From assembly GCF_004522095.1 (NCBI RefSeq), contig NZ_SPUI01000002.1, forward strand, positions 744,001 to 808,000: a stretch of DNA of 64,000 nucleotides, read 5' to 3'. The notes under the pieces are model-generated. The model ran no database searches, was not told where the DNA came from, and saw only the letters and a list, made by a program, of their open reading frames with translations. Made by a program: the position numbers and the translations under genes. Positions 52,480-60,027 of the stretch are shown piece by piece (the first letter of the stretch is position 1; the number at the start of each line of letters is the position of its first letter). Origin of the DNA: Nocardioides sp. 503 (lineage in GTDB: Bacteria; Actinomycetota; Actinomycetes; Propionibacteriales; Nocardioidaceae).

Positions 52480-53325
52480 ATGAGCACCACACCCCCTAGC
52501 ACGCCTCCCGGCTCCACGCCGGGTTCCTACGACACCGGCCTCGGCCTCGACACGCCCACGGGCGACACGCCTCTGGGTGACACCGCCTTCGAGACGAGCA
52601 GCACGGGCGGCGCGAGCAGCGACACCGGTGGCGACGACTCGTCGTCCGGCGTCAAGGACAAGGCCCAGGACGCCAAGCAGGCCGCGCAGGAGACCGCGTC
52701 GACCGCGGCCGACGAGACCAAGCACGTCGCGGGTGTCGCCGGCGAGGAGGCCAAGAAGGTCGCCTCCGAGGCGAAGGACCACGCCCGCGGCCTGCTCGAC
52801 GAGGCCCTGGGACAGGTGGACGAGCAGTCGCGCACGCAGCGCGACCGCCTGGTCGGCACCCTCGGCACCTTCAGCGACGACCTCCAGCAGATGGCCGAGA
52901 AGTCCGAGGCGCCGGGTCTGGCCTCCGACCTGGCACGCCAGGTCGCCGACCGTGCTCGGAGCCTGGGCGACCACCTGGACGGCCGCGAGCCGGCCGAGCT
53001 GCTCGACGACGTCCGCTCCTTCGCGCGCCGCCGCCCGGGCATCTTCCTGGCGGGCGCGCTCGCCGCCGGCGTCGTCGCCGGACGCCTGGCGCGCGGTGCC
53101 AAGGCCGCCCAGGACGAGGCGCCCGCCGCCGACGCCTCGCCGTCGACGCCGGTGACGCCGTCCGCCCCCGCGCCGGTGCAGGAGACGGGGCTGCCCACCG
53201 TGGGACAGCCGCAGTCCACGGCGCCGGTCTCGGTCGACCCGCTGACCACCACGCCGCTCGCCGACGCGGACGGCGCCGGGGCTCCGGCGCCGTCCACGCA
53301 GTCGATGCCGGGGTACACGCCGTGA
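52480..53325 (+). CDS. Apolipoprotein/LEA-like amphipathic-helix protein
   Basis: 281 residues. A Thr/Ser/Gly/Pro-rich disordered start (1-57), then long amphipathic helices with an AKQAAQETASTAADETK-type Lys/Ala/Glu pattern (58-160), one hydrophobic helix (about 190-205), and a Pro/Thr-rich tail. The composition is that of late-embryogenesis-abundant or apolipoprotein-like stress proteins. Its stop overlaps the GTG of the next gene by four bases (GTGA), and the third gene overlaps in turn, so all three form one operon. No enzyme function expected. Confidence 0.72.
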   Translation: MSTTPPSTPPGSTPGSYDTGLGLDTPTGDTPLGDTAFETSSTGGASSDTGGDDSSSGVKDKAQDAKQAAQETASTAADETKHVAGVAGEEAKKVASEAKDHARGLLDEALGQVDEQSRTQRDRLVGTLGTFSDDLQQMAEKSEAPGLASDLARQVADRARSLGDHLDGREPAELLDDVRSFARRRPGIFLAGALAAGVVAGRLARGAKAAQDEAPAADASPSTPVTPSAPAPVQETGLPTVGQPQSTAPVSVDPLTTTPLADADGAGAPAPSTQSMPGYTP

Positions 53326-53750
53326 CCTCGACCCCCCCGTACGACGGTGGGTCCACGGCACCCGGCAGTCAGGACCAGCGCAGCCTGGGCCAGATCGTCA
53401 GTGACGTGACGCAGGACATCACCACCCTGATCCGCCAGGAGATGGACCTGGCCAAGACGGAGCTCAAGCAGGAGATGAGCAAGGCCGGCAAGGGCGCCGG
53501 CTTGCTCGGAGGCGCCGGTGTCGCCGGCTACTTCGTCCTGCTGTTCCTGTCCCTGACCGCCATGTTCGGCCTCGGTGAGGCCATGGACCTCTGGCTCGCC
53601 GCCCTGATCGTGACCGTGGTGTGGGGCGTCGTCGCCGCCGTCCTCGCCGTCGTCGGCAAGAAGGCGATCCAGGAGAGCAACCCCCAGCTACCCGAGACGC
53701 AGCAAACCCTCAAGGAGGATGTCCAATGGGCCAAAGCACAGAAGAGCTGA
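53322..53750 (+). CDS. DUF1469/phage holin-like (Actino_superfamily III) membrane protein
   Basis: 142 residues: an N-terminal amphipathic helix (QDITTLIRQEMDLAKTELKQEM, about 31-52), two membrane helices (66-89 and 92-113), and a short tail. This pattern matches the DUF1469/phage-holin-family proteins, which occur as pairs with DUF3618 proteins in many genomes. Despite the holin label, members are stress-associated inner-membrane proteins and no lysis function is implied. It starts with GTG in an overlap with the previous gene and overlaps the next by 25 bp. Confidence 0.88.
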   Translation: MTSTPPYDGGSTAPGSQDQRSLGQIVSDVTQDITTLIRQEMDLAKTELKQEMSKAGKGAGLLGGAGVAGYFVLLFLSLTAMFGLGEAMDLWLAALIVTVVWGVVAAVLAVVGKKAIQESNPQLPETQQTLKEDVQWAKAQKS

Positions 53751-54307
53751 GCACCGAGATCGCCGGGACCCGCGAGAACCTCGCGAGCGACCTGGACGCA
53801 CTGCAGGACCGCGTCAGCCCGAGCGCCATCGTCGAGCGTCGCAAGGAAGCCGCGCGCAACCGCGTGCTGGGCGTCAAGGACAAGGTCATGGGCTCCTCGC
53901 AGTCCGCAGCCGGGTCCGCCCAGTCGTCGGTCTCTGGTGCGGCCGACAGCGTCAAGGGAGGCGTCCAGGACGTCGCCGGCAGCGCCGGTGACACCGTCCA
54001 GGGCAGCCCCCTGGCCGCCGGGGCCGTGGCGTTCGCCGCGGGTCTGGTCATCGCCGGCCTCATCCCGGCCAGCCGGGTGGAGGCGCGCGCCTCGAAGCAG
54101 GTGGTCGACGCGGCCAAGGAGCACGGCCAGCCGCTCGTCGACGAGGCCAAGTCCGTCGGCCAGGAGGTGGGGGACCAGCTCAAGGAGCACGCCACCGACG
54201 CGGCCCAGCAGGTCAAGCAGACCGCGCAGGAGTCCGCCGGACGCGTCCAGGAGGAGGGTCAGTCCTCCGCCGAGAACGTCAAGTCGGCAGCCCCCGGGCA
54301 GTCCTGA
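53726..54307 (+). CDS. DUF3618 domain protein
   Basis: 193 residues. The DUF3618 signature lies at the start (ELSTEIAGTRENLASDLDALQDRVSP, about 7-32, in parts). Then come a Ser/Ala/Gly amphipathic stretch, one membrane helix (about 95-112), and a long Gln/Lys/Glu helix. DUF3618 and DUF1469 genes are found together, as here. AAGGAGG at 53712-53718 precedes ATG 53726 and lies inside the previous gene. Role unknown, likely envelope stress. Hairpin at 54333-54366 follows. Confidence 0.88.
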   Translation: MGQSTEELSTEIAGTRENLASDLDALQDRVSPSAIVERRKEAARNRVLGVKDKVMGSSQSAAGSAQSSVSGAADSVKGGVQDVAGSAGDTVQGSPLAAGAVAFAAGLVIAGLIPASRVEARASKQVVDAAKEHGQPLVDEAKSVGQEVGDQLKEHATDAAQQVKQTAQESAGRVQEEGQSSAENVKSAAPGQS

Positions 54308-54332
54308 GACCACCTGACACAGGTTCGCATCG

Positions 54333-54366
54333 CGGGCCGGCATCCGCTGAGGCGGGTGCCGGCCCG
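54333..54366 (+). terminator. Hairpin terminator of the stress operon
   Basis: CGGGCCGGCATCCGC with its complement (one G-T wobble) across a four-base loop, 25 bp after the DUF3618 stop. It may also serve the carbonic anhydrase gene on the other strand. Confidence 0.75.
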
Positions 54367-54410
54367 TTCGGCTGTGCGCTCGCGCGGGCGTGGCCCGGGT
54401 CGCTCCAGGC

Positions 54411-54905
54411 TCAGAGGTGCTGCTCGAGCAGACCGGTGTCGACGTCGTAGATGAAGCCGCCGACGACGGTGGTCTTCGGGACCAGCGGGTGGGTGCGGAT
54501 GCGCGCGATGTCCTCGGTGAGGGCCTGGAGCTGGTCGGTGATGACCCCGAAGGTCTGCCAGGACGCGTCCTGGCCGGAGGAGGCCGAGATCCGCTCGCGG
54601 ATCTCCTCCTCGGTGTTGCTGGCCATGGCGCACCGGGTGTGGGGGACGACCAGGATCCGCTCGACGCCCAGCAGGTGGGTCGCCAGCACCAGCGCCTCCA
54701 GCGCCTGGGGGGTCACCCGGCCGCCGGGGTTGCGGAAGATCTTGGCGTCGCCGGGCTTGAGGCCCACCATGCCGAGAGGGTCGATGCGCGAGTCCATGCA
54801 CGTCACGATCGCCACCCCGGCATGGGCCACGCCGTCGAAGCCGCTCAGGGCGAAGTCGGAGGCGAAGTCACGGTTGGCGGCGAGAAGGTCGTCGAAGTCA
54901 GCCAC
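54411..54905 (-). CDS. Beta-carbonic anhydrase
   Basis: 164 residues with the zinc ligands of a beta-class enzyme: CMDSR (Cys36, Asp38 and Arg40 dyad) and HTRC (His89, Cys92). The length and the N-terminal FDDLLAANRDFASDF resemble the short M. tuberculosis enzyme Rv1284. It interconverts CO2 and bicarbonate in the cytoplasm. Start is GTG, with the gene ending 45 bp from the hairpin after the stress operon. It lies downstream of the transporter gene in the same direction, with a 68 bp gap. Confidence 0.93.
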   Translation of the reverse strand: MADFDDLLAANRDFASDFALSGFDGVAHAGVAIVTCMDSRIDPLGMVGLKPGDAKIFRNPGGRVTPQALEALVLATHLLGVERILVVPHTRCAMASNTEEEIRERISASSGQDASWQTFGVITDQLQALTEDIARIRTHPLVPKTTVVGGFIYDVDTGLLEQHL

Positions 54906-54973
54906 GAGCGCGAACCTAGCCGAACCAGGTGACGTCCGCACGACCGCGTCGGACAGGTGGACAGCCGGACGGC

Positions 54974-56770
54974 TCAGCCGCCGGCGCGCAGGACGTCGGC
55001 GGTGCTGAGAGAGCGGGTGTCCGCGCTCCGGAAGACGACCAGGGCGCAGGCGGCAGCCAGGACGGCGCACACCGCGGCGCCGGCGAAGACCGCGTGCTCC
55101 TGGGGGATGCCGGCGCCGGCGAGCAGGTCGCTGAAGGCCTGGCAGCGGGTCTTGCCGTCGCACACCTCCTTGGCCGGCGGCATCGGGTGGTCGCCGAGGT
55201 AGGAGTAGTAGCGACGCAGGCCGATCGCCGTCAGCGCCGAGATCCCCACCAGCATCCCGACCATCCGGGCGACGACGACCATCGCGCTGGCGACCCCGTG
55301 GACGTCGTCGTCGGTGCTGGCCAGGATCGCGGCGTTGACGGGGGCCAGGGCCAGGCCGAACCCGAAGCCGCACAGGACCAGGGTCGCGTCGGAGTGCAGG
55401 CTGTCGAGGCTGGTGATGTCCCACCGGGTCATCAGGACGAAGCCGGCGGCGGCCATCAGCATGCCCACGGCCGTGATCAGGCCCGCCCCGACGCGCCGGG
55501 TGAGGTAGCCGCCGACCACGGCGCCGACCGGGAGCGCGACCAGGAAGCGGACCAGCTCGAGCGCGGCCATCAGCTGGGAGTCCCGGTGGACGGTGGTGCG
55601 GGCGAACAGCGGGATGTCGATGAGCGCGGCGATCAGCGCCGCGCCCACGAAGAAGCTGACCAGGATGGCGCCCCACGCCGGGGTACGGCGCAGGGCACCG
55701 CGCGGCACGAGCGGCGAGGGCGTGCGGCGCAGGTGGACGACCAGGGCGAGCGTCGCGACCGCGGAGCCGGTGAGGTACCACCAGCCCTGGTCGGCCACCA
55801 GCTGGACCTTCGGGTCGGCGGTCGCGAAGGTCAGGATGACGCCGCCCAGCGCGACGGCGAGGAACAGCGCGCCGACCAGGTCGGCGTCGCGCATGCTGCG
55901 CACCCAGCTGGGTCCGTCGACGAGCGGCCGGCGGGCGGTGAAGCACCGCACCACGAACAGCAGCAGCGTCACGACCGCGGTGGCCCCGAGCGGGGTGAGC
56001 CACCTGCCGTCGCCGGTGAACGGGATGAACAGCTGGCCCCAGGTGAGGTCGCGCAGCAGCTGCGAGGGACGCAGGAAGACCAGCGCGCCGGCGCCGAGGG
56101 CGACGACGAGGAACAGCGCGCCCAGGAGGTCGGGAAGCCCCCGGGCTCCTCCCGGCCGGCGCTCGACCAGCGCGGGCTCGTCGCGCGGGTGGCTTCCCCG
56201 CAGCGCCGAGATCGCGGCCGCGAGGACCAGACCGACCGCGAGGTTGATGACGAAGATGACCCGCCAGTCGGCCACCGCGAGCACGGCCGCGCCGAAGAGC
56301 GGACCGATGACGCTGCCCAGCTCCTGCACGGCCGAGACCACGCCCAGCGGGACGCCGCGGCGCTCGCGCGGGTAGAGGTCGGCGACCAGGGCGAGCGTGG
56401 CCGGCACCAGACCGCCGCCGCCGATCCCCTGCAGGAAGCGCCCGGACACCATGCTGGGCATGTCGTAGGCCAGCGTCGTGACGAGCGAGCCCAGCGCGAA
56501 GACGACGAGCGCGGCCACCAGCACCGGCACCCGGCCCCGCAGGTCAGCGATGCGCCCGATCAGCGGGAGCATGGCGACGTAGCCCAGCAGGAAGCCCGAG
56601 ATGATGGGTGCGGCGCGCTGGAGCTCCTCGGTCGACACCCCGACGGCGCCGACCATCTCGGGCAGCGCCAGGACGACGACGTAGGTGTCGGCTGCGGCGA
56701 ACGCCACCGCCACCGCGGCGAGGCCGAGCAGCACGCGGGGAGTACTCGCTGAGCTCGTACCCCCGGTCAC
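54974..56770 (-). CDS. MFS transporter of the P55 (Rv1410c) type
   Basis: 598 residues, 14 hydrophobic helices, as in the DHA2/14-TMS major facilitator group. Motif A-like GRIADLRGRVPVL lies in loop 2-3. A long outer loop and C-terminal helices follow. The GTG start overlaps the stop of the LppX/LprG-type lipoprotein gene (GTGA), an arrangement known for the lprG-p55 operon of mycobacteria, in which the pair exports triacylglycerol and lipoglycan. I take it for that homologue by operon layout and topology; P55 has about 518 residues, so this one is longer. Drug efflux is an alternative function. Confidence 0.82.
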   Translation of the reverse strand: MTGGTSSASTPRVLLGLAAVAVAFAAADTYVVVLALPEMVGAVGVSTEELQRAAPIISGFLLGYVAMLPLIGRIADLRGRVPVLVAALVVFALGSLVTTLAYDMPSMVSGRFLQGIGGGGLVPATLALVADLYPRERRGVPLGVVSAVQELGSVIGPLFGAAVLAVADWRVIFVINLAVGLVLAAAISALRGSHPRDEPALVERRPGGARGLPDLLGALFLVVALGAGALVFLRPSQLLRDLTWGQLFIPFTGDGRWLTPLGATAVVTLLLFVVRCFTARRPLVDGPSWVRSMRDADLVGALFLAVALGGVILTFATADPKVQLVADQGWWYLTGSAVATLALVVHLRRTPSPLVPRGALRRTPAWGAILVSFFVGAALIAALIDIPLFARTTVHRDSQLMAALELVRFLVALPVGAVVGGYLTRRVGAGLITAVGMLMAAAGFVLMTRWDITSLDSLHSDATLVLCGFGFGLALAPVNAAILASTDDDVHGVASAMVVVARMVGMLVGISALTAIGLRRYYSYLGDHPMPPAKEVCDGKTRCQAFSDLLAGAGIPQEHAVFAGAAVCAVLAAACALVVFRSADTRSLSTADVLRAGG

Positions 56771-57465
56771 GGCGCGGTGATGTCCTTCTCGGTGCCGTAG
56801 TCGTCGAACTCCAGGGTGTAGGTCATCGAGTCCTCGCCCTCGTAGAACTCGCCGGTGAGCACGGCGGTGCGCAGCTCGCCCGAGTCGGACACGGTGTAGG
56901 TCGCGTCGAAGTCGCCGGTCGAGCCGGGGATGATGAACTTGACGACGGTGCCGGGGACCGTGCCGGAGTACTCGGTGAAGATCTCCTTGTTGCCCTCGCC
57001 GCCGCGGATCGAGTCGCCCTTCTCGAGGTCGGTCGTCGCGGCGAGCAGCGAGGAGAAGCCCTTGTCGGGGCTCATCAGCTGCGCGGGGTCCGGCGCGCCG
57101 TACTCGCCGGGGTCGACCTCCTGCATGCCGGGGCTGAGCGGGAGCTCGGCGAACACCTTGCCGTCGACCGCCACCACCGGCACCTGGAACTGGCCCGCGG
57201 CGATGGAGACGTCGATCGAGCCCTCGAACGCCGGCGCGTGGGTGCCGATGCCGTCGGCCTCCAGGATGCCGGTGACGCCGTCGGGGAGGTCGTCGGTCGA
57301 CAGGGTGATCGCCACGCCGCTGGTCTCGTCGAGCGCGGTCTTGGCGCTGGCCATGGCCTCCTCGGGCGAGGCGCTCTTCGCGCCGCCCTCGTCGTCGCCT
57401 CCGCAGGCGGTGAGGGCGAGCGTGAGGAGGCCGGCGACGGCCAGGGGAGCGAGGCGGGAACGCAT
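56767..57465 (-). CDS. LppX/LprA/F/G-family lipoprotein
   Basis: 232 residues. A lipoprotein signal peptide ends at lipobox LTAC (18-21), so Cys21 would be lipidated. The mature part has the LppX_LprAFG (DUF1396) layout: a beta sheet with a hydrophobic ligand cavity, e.g. AMASAKTALDETSGVAITLS and FEGSIDVSIAAGQFQVPVVAVDGKVF, here given in parts. In mycobacteria LprG carries triacylated glycolipids such as lipoarabinomannan and triacylglycerol for export with P55. It follows parC by four bases and overlaps the transporter gene, so parC-lprG-transporter form an operon. Confidence 0.85.
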   Translation of the reverse strand: MRSRLAPLAVAGLLTLALTACGGDDEGGAKSASPEEAMASAKTALDETSGVAITLSTDDLPDGVTGILEADGIGTHAPAFEGSIDVSIAAGQFQVPVVAVDGKVFAELPLSPGMQEVDPGEYGAPDPAQLMSPDKGFSSLLAATTDLEKGDSIRGGEGNKEIFTEYSGTVPGTVVKFIIPGSTGDFDATYTVSDSGELRTAVLTGEFYEGEDSMTYTLEFDDYGTEKDITAP

Positions 57466-57469
57466 GGCG

Positions 57470-59950
57470 TCACCCAACCACATCGGGAGCGGCGGGCAGG
57501 CCGACGCGTGCCGCCAGCGGTCCCGCGGCGGCGGCGATCGGCTGCGGGGACGGGGTGCCCGAGCCGTCGCGTCGGCCGTTGGCCTCCGGCAGCTCCACCG
57601 GGGCGCCGCTGGCGGCGGCGGCACGCGCCGGCGCCGGGCCGGCCCAGGCGAAGACCAGGGCGTCCTCGCCCTTGAGGAAGCGGTGGCAGCGGACCCCGCC
57701 CGTGGCCCGGCCCTTGGCGGGGTACTCCGTGAAGGGCGTGACCTTCACGAGCCCCGGCTCGGTGCCCGGCAGGGCCGTGGACGAGCCGGAGGCGGTGACG
57801 ACGACCGACCCGGCGGGGTCGTCGACCACCCCGAACCACGCGACCGACTCGCCCGCGGCGAGGCGCACGCCGGCGATGCCGCCGCCGCCGCGGCCCTGCG
57901 GGCGCACCGCCTCGGCGGTGAAGTGCAGCAGCTGGGCGTCGGTCGTGATGAAGCACAGCGTCTCGTCGCCCGTGCGCAGCTGGACCGCGCCGACGACCTC
58001 GTCGCCGTCCTCGAGGCGGATGACCTCCCACTCGTCCTTGCCCAGCACCTCGGGGTTGACCCGCTTGACCGTGCCCCGGCGGGTGCCGAGGGCCAGCCCG
58101 GGACCGTCGGCGGTGAGGGTGCACAGCGCCAGCGCCCGCTCGCCGGTGTCGAGCGGCAGCACCTCGCTCACCTGGAGGCCGCCGTTGAGGTTGGGGTCGT
58201 TGGCCGACGGCGGCAGCACCGCGGTGACCTCGAGCATGCTGAGCCGCAGGACCCGGCCCGCGGACGTCAGGACTCCGATCTCGCCGCGCGCGGTCGTGGC
58301 GACCGCGGACACGACGACGTCGTGGTTGGTCCGGTCGCCGCCGGAGCCGAACGGCTCGTCGGTGCTCGACCGCGCCAGCAGGCCGCTGGAGGAGAGCAGC
58401 GCGTAGCAGGGGTCGTCGGTCATCTCGACCGACGCGGACGCCGCCACGGGAGCCGCGGCGCCGAGCAGGACGGTGCGGCGGGGGGTTCCGTAGGTCTTGG
58501 CGACCTCCGTCAGCTCGTCGCTGACGACCCTGCGCAGCAGCTTCTCATCGCCCAGGATGGCCTCGAGCTCCTCGATCTCCCGGCGCAGCTCCTCCTGCTC
58601 CTTCTCCAGCTCGATCCTGCTGAAGCGGGTGAGCCGGCGCAGCTGCATCTCCAGGATGTAGTCGGTCTGGGCCACCGAGAGGTCGAAGACCGACATCAGC
58701 CGCTCGCGGGCCGTGGCGGTGTCGTCGCTGGTGCGGATCACCTGGATCACCTCGTCGATGTCCAGCAGCGCGACCAGCAGCCCGTCGACCAGGTGGAGGC
58801 GGTCGGCGCGCTTGTTGCGGCGGAACTGCGAGCGGCGGCGTACGACGTCGTAGCGGTGGTCCAGGAAGACCTGGAGCATCTCCTTGAGCCCGAGCGTGCG
58901 GGGCTGGCCGTCGACGAGGGCGACGTTGTTGATGCCGAAGGAGTCCTCCATCGGCGTCTGGCGGTAGAGCTGCTCGAGCAGCGCCTCGGGCACGAAGCCG
59001 TTCTTGATCTCGATGACCAGCCGCAGCCCGTGCTCGCGGTCGGTGAGGTCCTTCATGTCCGAGATGCCCTGGATCTTCTTGCCCTGCACCAGGGTCTTGA
59101 TGCGCTCGATGACCTTCTCGGTGCCGACGCCGTAGGGCAGCTCGGTGACCACGATCCCCTTGCGGCGACCGATCGCCTCGACGCGGGCGGTGGCGCGCAT
59201 CCGGAACGAGCCGCGCCCGGACTCGTAGGCGTCGCGGATGCCGTCGAGGCCCACGATCTTGCCGCCGGTGGGCAGGTCAGGGCCCGGGACGAAGCGCATC
59301 AGGTCGTCGACCGTCGCCTTCGGGTGCGAGATGAGGTGGCGCAGGGCCTGCACGACCTCGACCAGGTTGTGCGGCGCGCAGTTGGTGGCCATGCCGACCG
59401 CGATGCCGGTCGTGCCGTTGACCACGAGGTGCGGGATCGCCGCGGGCAGCACCGAGGGCTCCAGCTCGCGGGAGTCGTAGTTGGGCTTGAAGTCGACGGT
59501 GTCCTCGTCGATCGAGGCCGTCATCGCCACCGCGGCGGGCGCCATGCGGCACTCGGTGTAGCGCATGGCGGCGGGGGAGTCGTCGGGCGAGCCGAAGTTG
59601 CCGTGGCCGTCGACGGTGGGCAGCCGCAGCGAGAAGGGCTGGGTCATGCGCACCAGCGCGTCGTAGATGGCGCCGTCGCCGTGGGGGTGCAGGCGACCCA
59701 TGACCTCGCCGACGACGCGGGCGCTCTTGACGTGGCCGCGGTCGGGGCGCAGCCCCATGTCGTTCATCGTGTAGAGGATCCGGCGCTGGACCGGCTTGAG
59801 GCCGTCGCGCGCGTCGGGCAGGGCGCGGGAGTAGATGACGGAGTAGGCGTACTCGAGGAACGAGGCGCGCATCTCGTCGCCGACGTCGATGTCGAGGATG
59901 TGCTCCTCGAAGTCGTCGGGGACGGGGGGCTGGGGACTACGACGTGCCAT
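57470..59950 (-). CDS. parC: DNA topoisomerase IV subunit A (ParC/GyrA-type)
   Basis: 826 residues. Winged-helix region with [15 protein letters not shown] (88-102) and the catalytic Tyr131 in AAMRYTECR; tower, coiled coil and exit gate to about 500, then a C-terminal domain with beta-pinwheel-type repeats (about 500-800), a little shorter and less regular than in GyrA (no clear GyrA box). With ParE it decatenates chromosomes; the resistance-determining segment lies around 88-102. ATG at 59950. It is the first gene of an operon with the lipoprotein and transporter genes. Confidence 0.94.
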   Translation of the reverse strand: MARRSPQPPVPDDFEEHILDIDVGDEMRASFLEYAYSVIYSRALPDARDGLKPVQRRILYTMNDMGLRPDRGHVKSARVVGEVMGRLHPHGDGAIYDALVRMTQPFSLRLPTVDGHGNFGSPDDSPAAMRYTECRMAPAAVAMTASIDEDTVDFKPNYDSRELEPSVLPAAIPHLVVNGTTGIAVGMATNCAPHNLVEVVQALRHLISHPKATVDDLMRFVPGPDLPTGGKIVGLDGIRDAYESGRGSFRMRATARVEAIGRRKGIVVTELPYGVGTEKVIERIKTLVQGKKIQGISDMKDLTDREHGLRLVIEIKNGFVPEALLEQLYRQTPMEDSFGINNVALVDGQPRTLGLKEMLQVFLDHRYDVVRRRSQFRRNKRADRLHLVDGLLVALLDIDEVIQVIRTSDDTATARERLMSVFDLSVAQTDYILEMQLRRLTRFSRIELEKEQEELRREIEELEAILGDEKLLRRVVSDELTEVAKTYGTPRRTVLLGAAAPVAASASVEMTDDPCYALLSSSGLLARSSTDEPFGSGGDRTNHDVVVSAVATTARGEIGVLTSAGRVLRLSMLEVTAVLPPSANDPNLNGGLQVSEVLPLDTGERALALCTLTADGPGLALGTRRGTVKRVNPEVLGKDEWEVIRLEDGDEVVGAVQLRTGDETLCFITTDAQLLHFTAEAVRPQGRGGGGIAGVRLAAGESVAWFGVVDDPAGSVVVTASGSSTALPGTEPGLVKVTPFTEYPAKGRATGGVRCHRFLKGEDALVFAWAGPAPARAAAASGAPVELPEANGRRDGSGTPSPQPIAAAAGPLAARVGLPAAPDVVG

Positions 59951-60014
59951 GCGCCCATCCTCTCCCGCACCGACCGGTCACCCGGAGGGGGCACGCCGTA
60001 CACCGGGAACGGGA

Positions 60015-60020
60015 TAGATT
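60015..60020 (+). promoter_or_regulatory. -10 element for a leaderless Pat mRNA
   Basis: TAGATT fits the actinobacterial TANNNT -10. It lies eight bases above the GTG at 60028, which leaves no room for a Shine-Dalgarno, so translation would begin at or near the 5' end. No clear -35 is seen, as is common in actinobacteria. Confidence 0.5.
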
Positions 60021-60027
60021 GCAGCGC

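Noticed and set aside
53322..53750. Possible prophage remnant (holin-like protein)
   Set aside because: It is a DUF1469-type membrane protein in an operon with DUF3618; no other phage gene is near.
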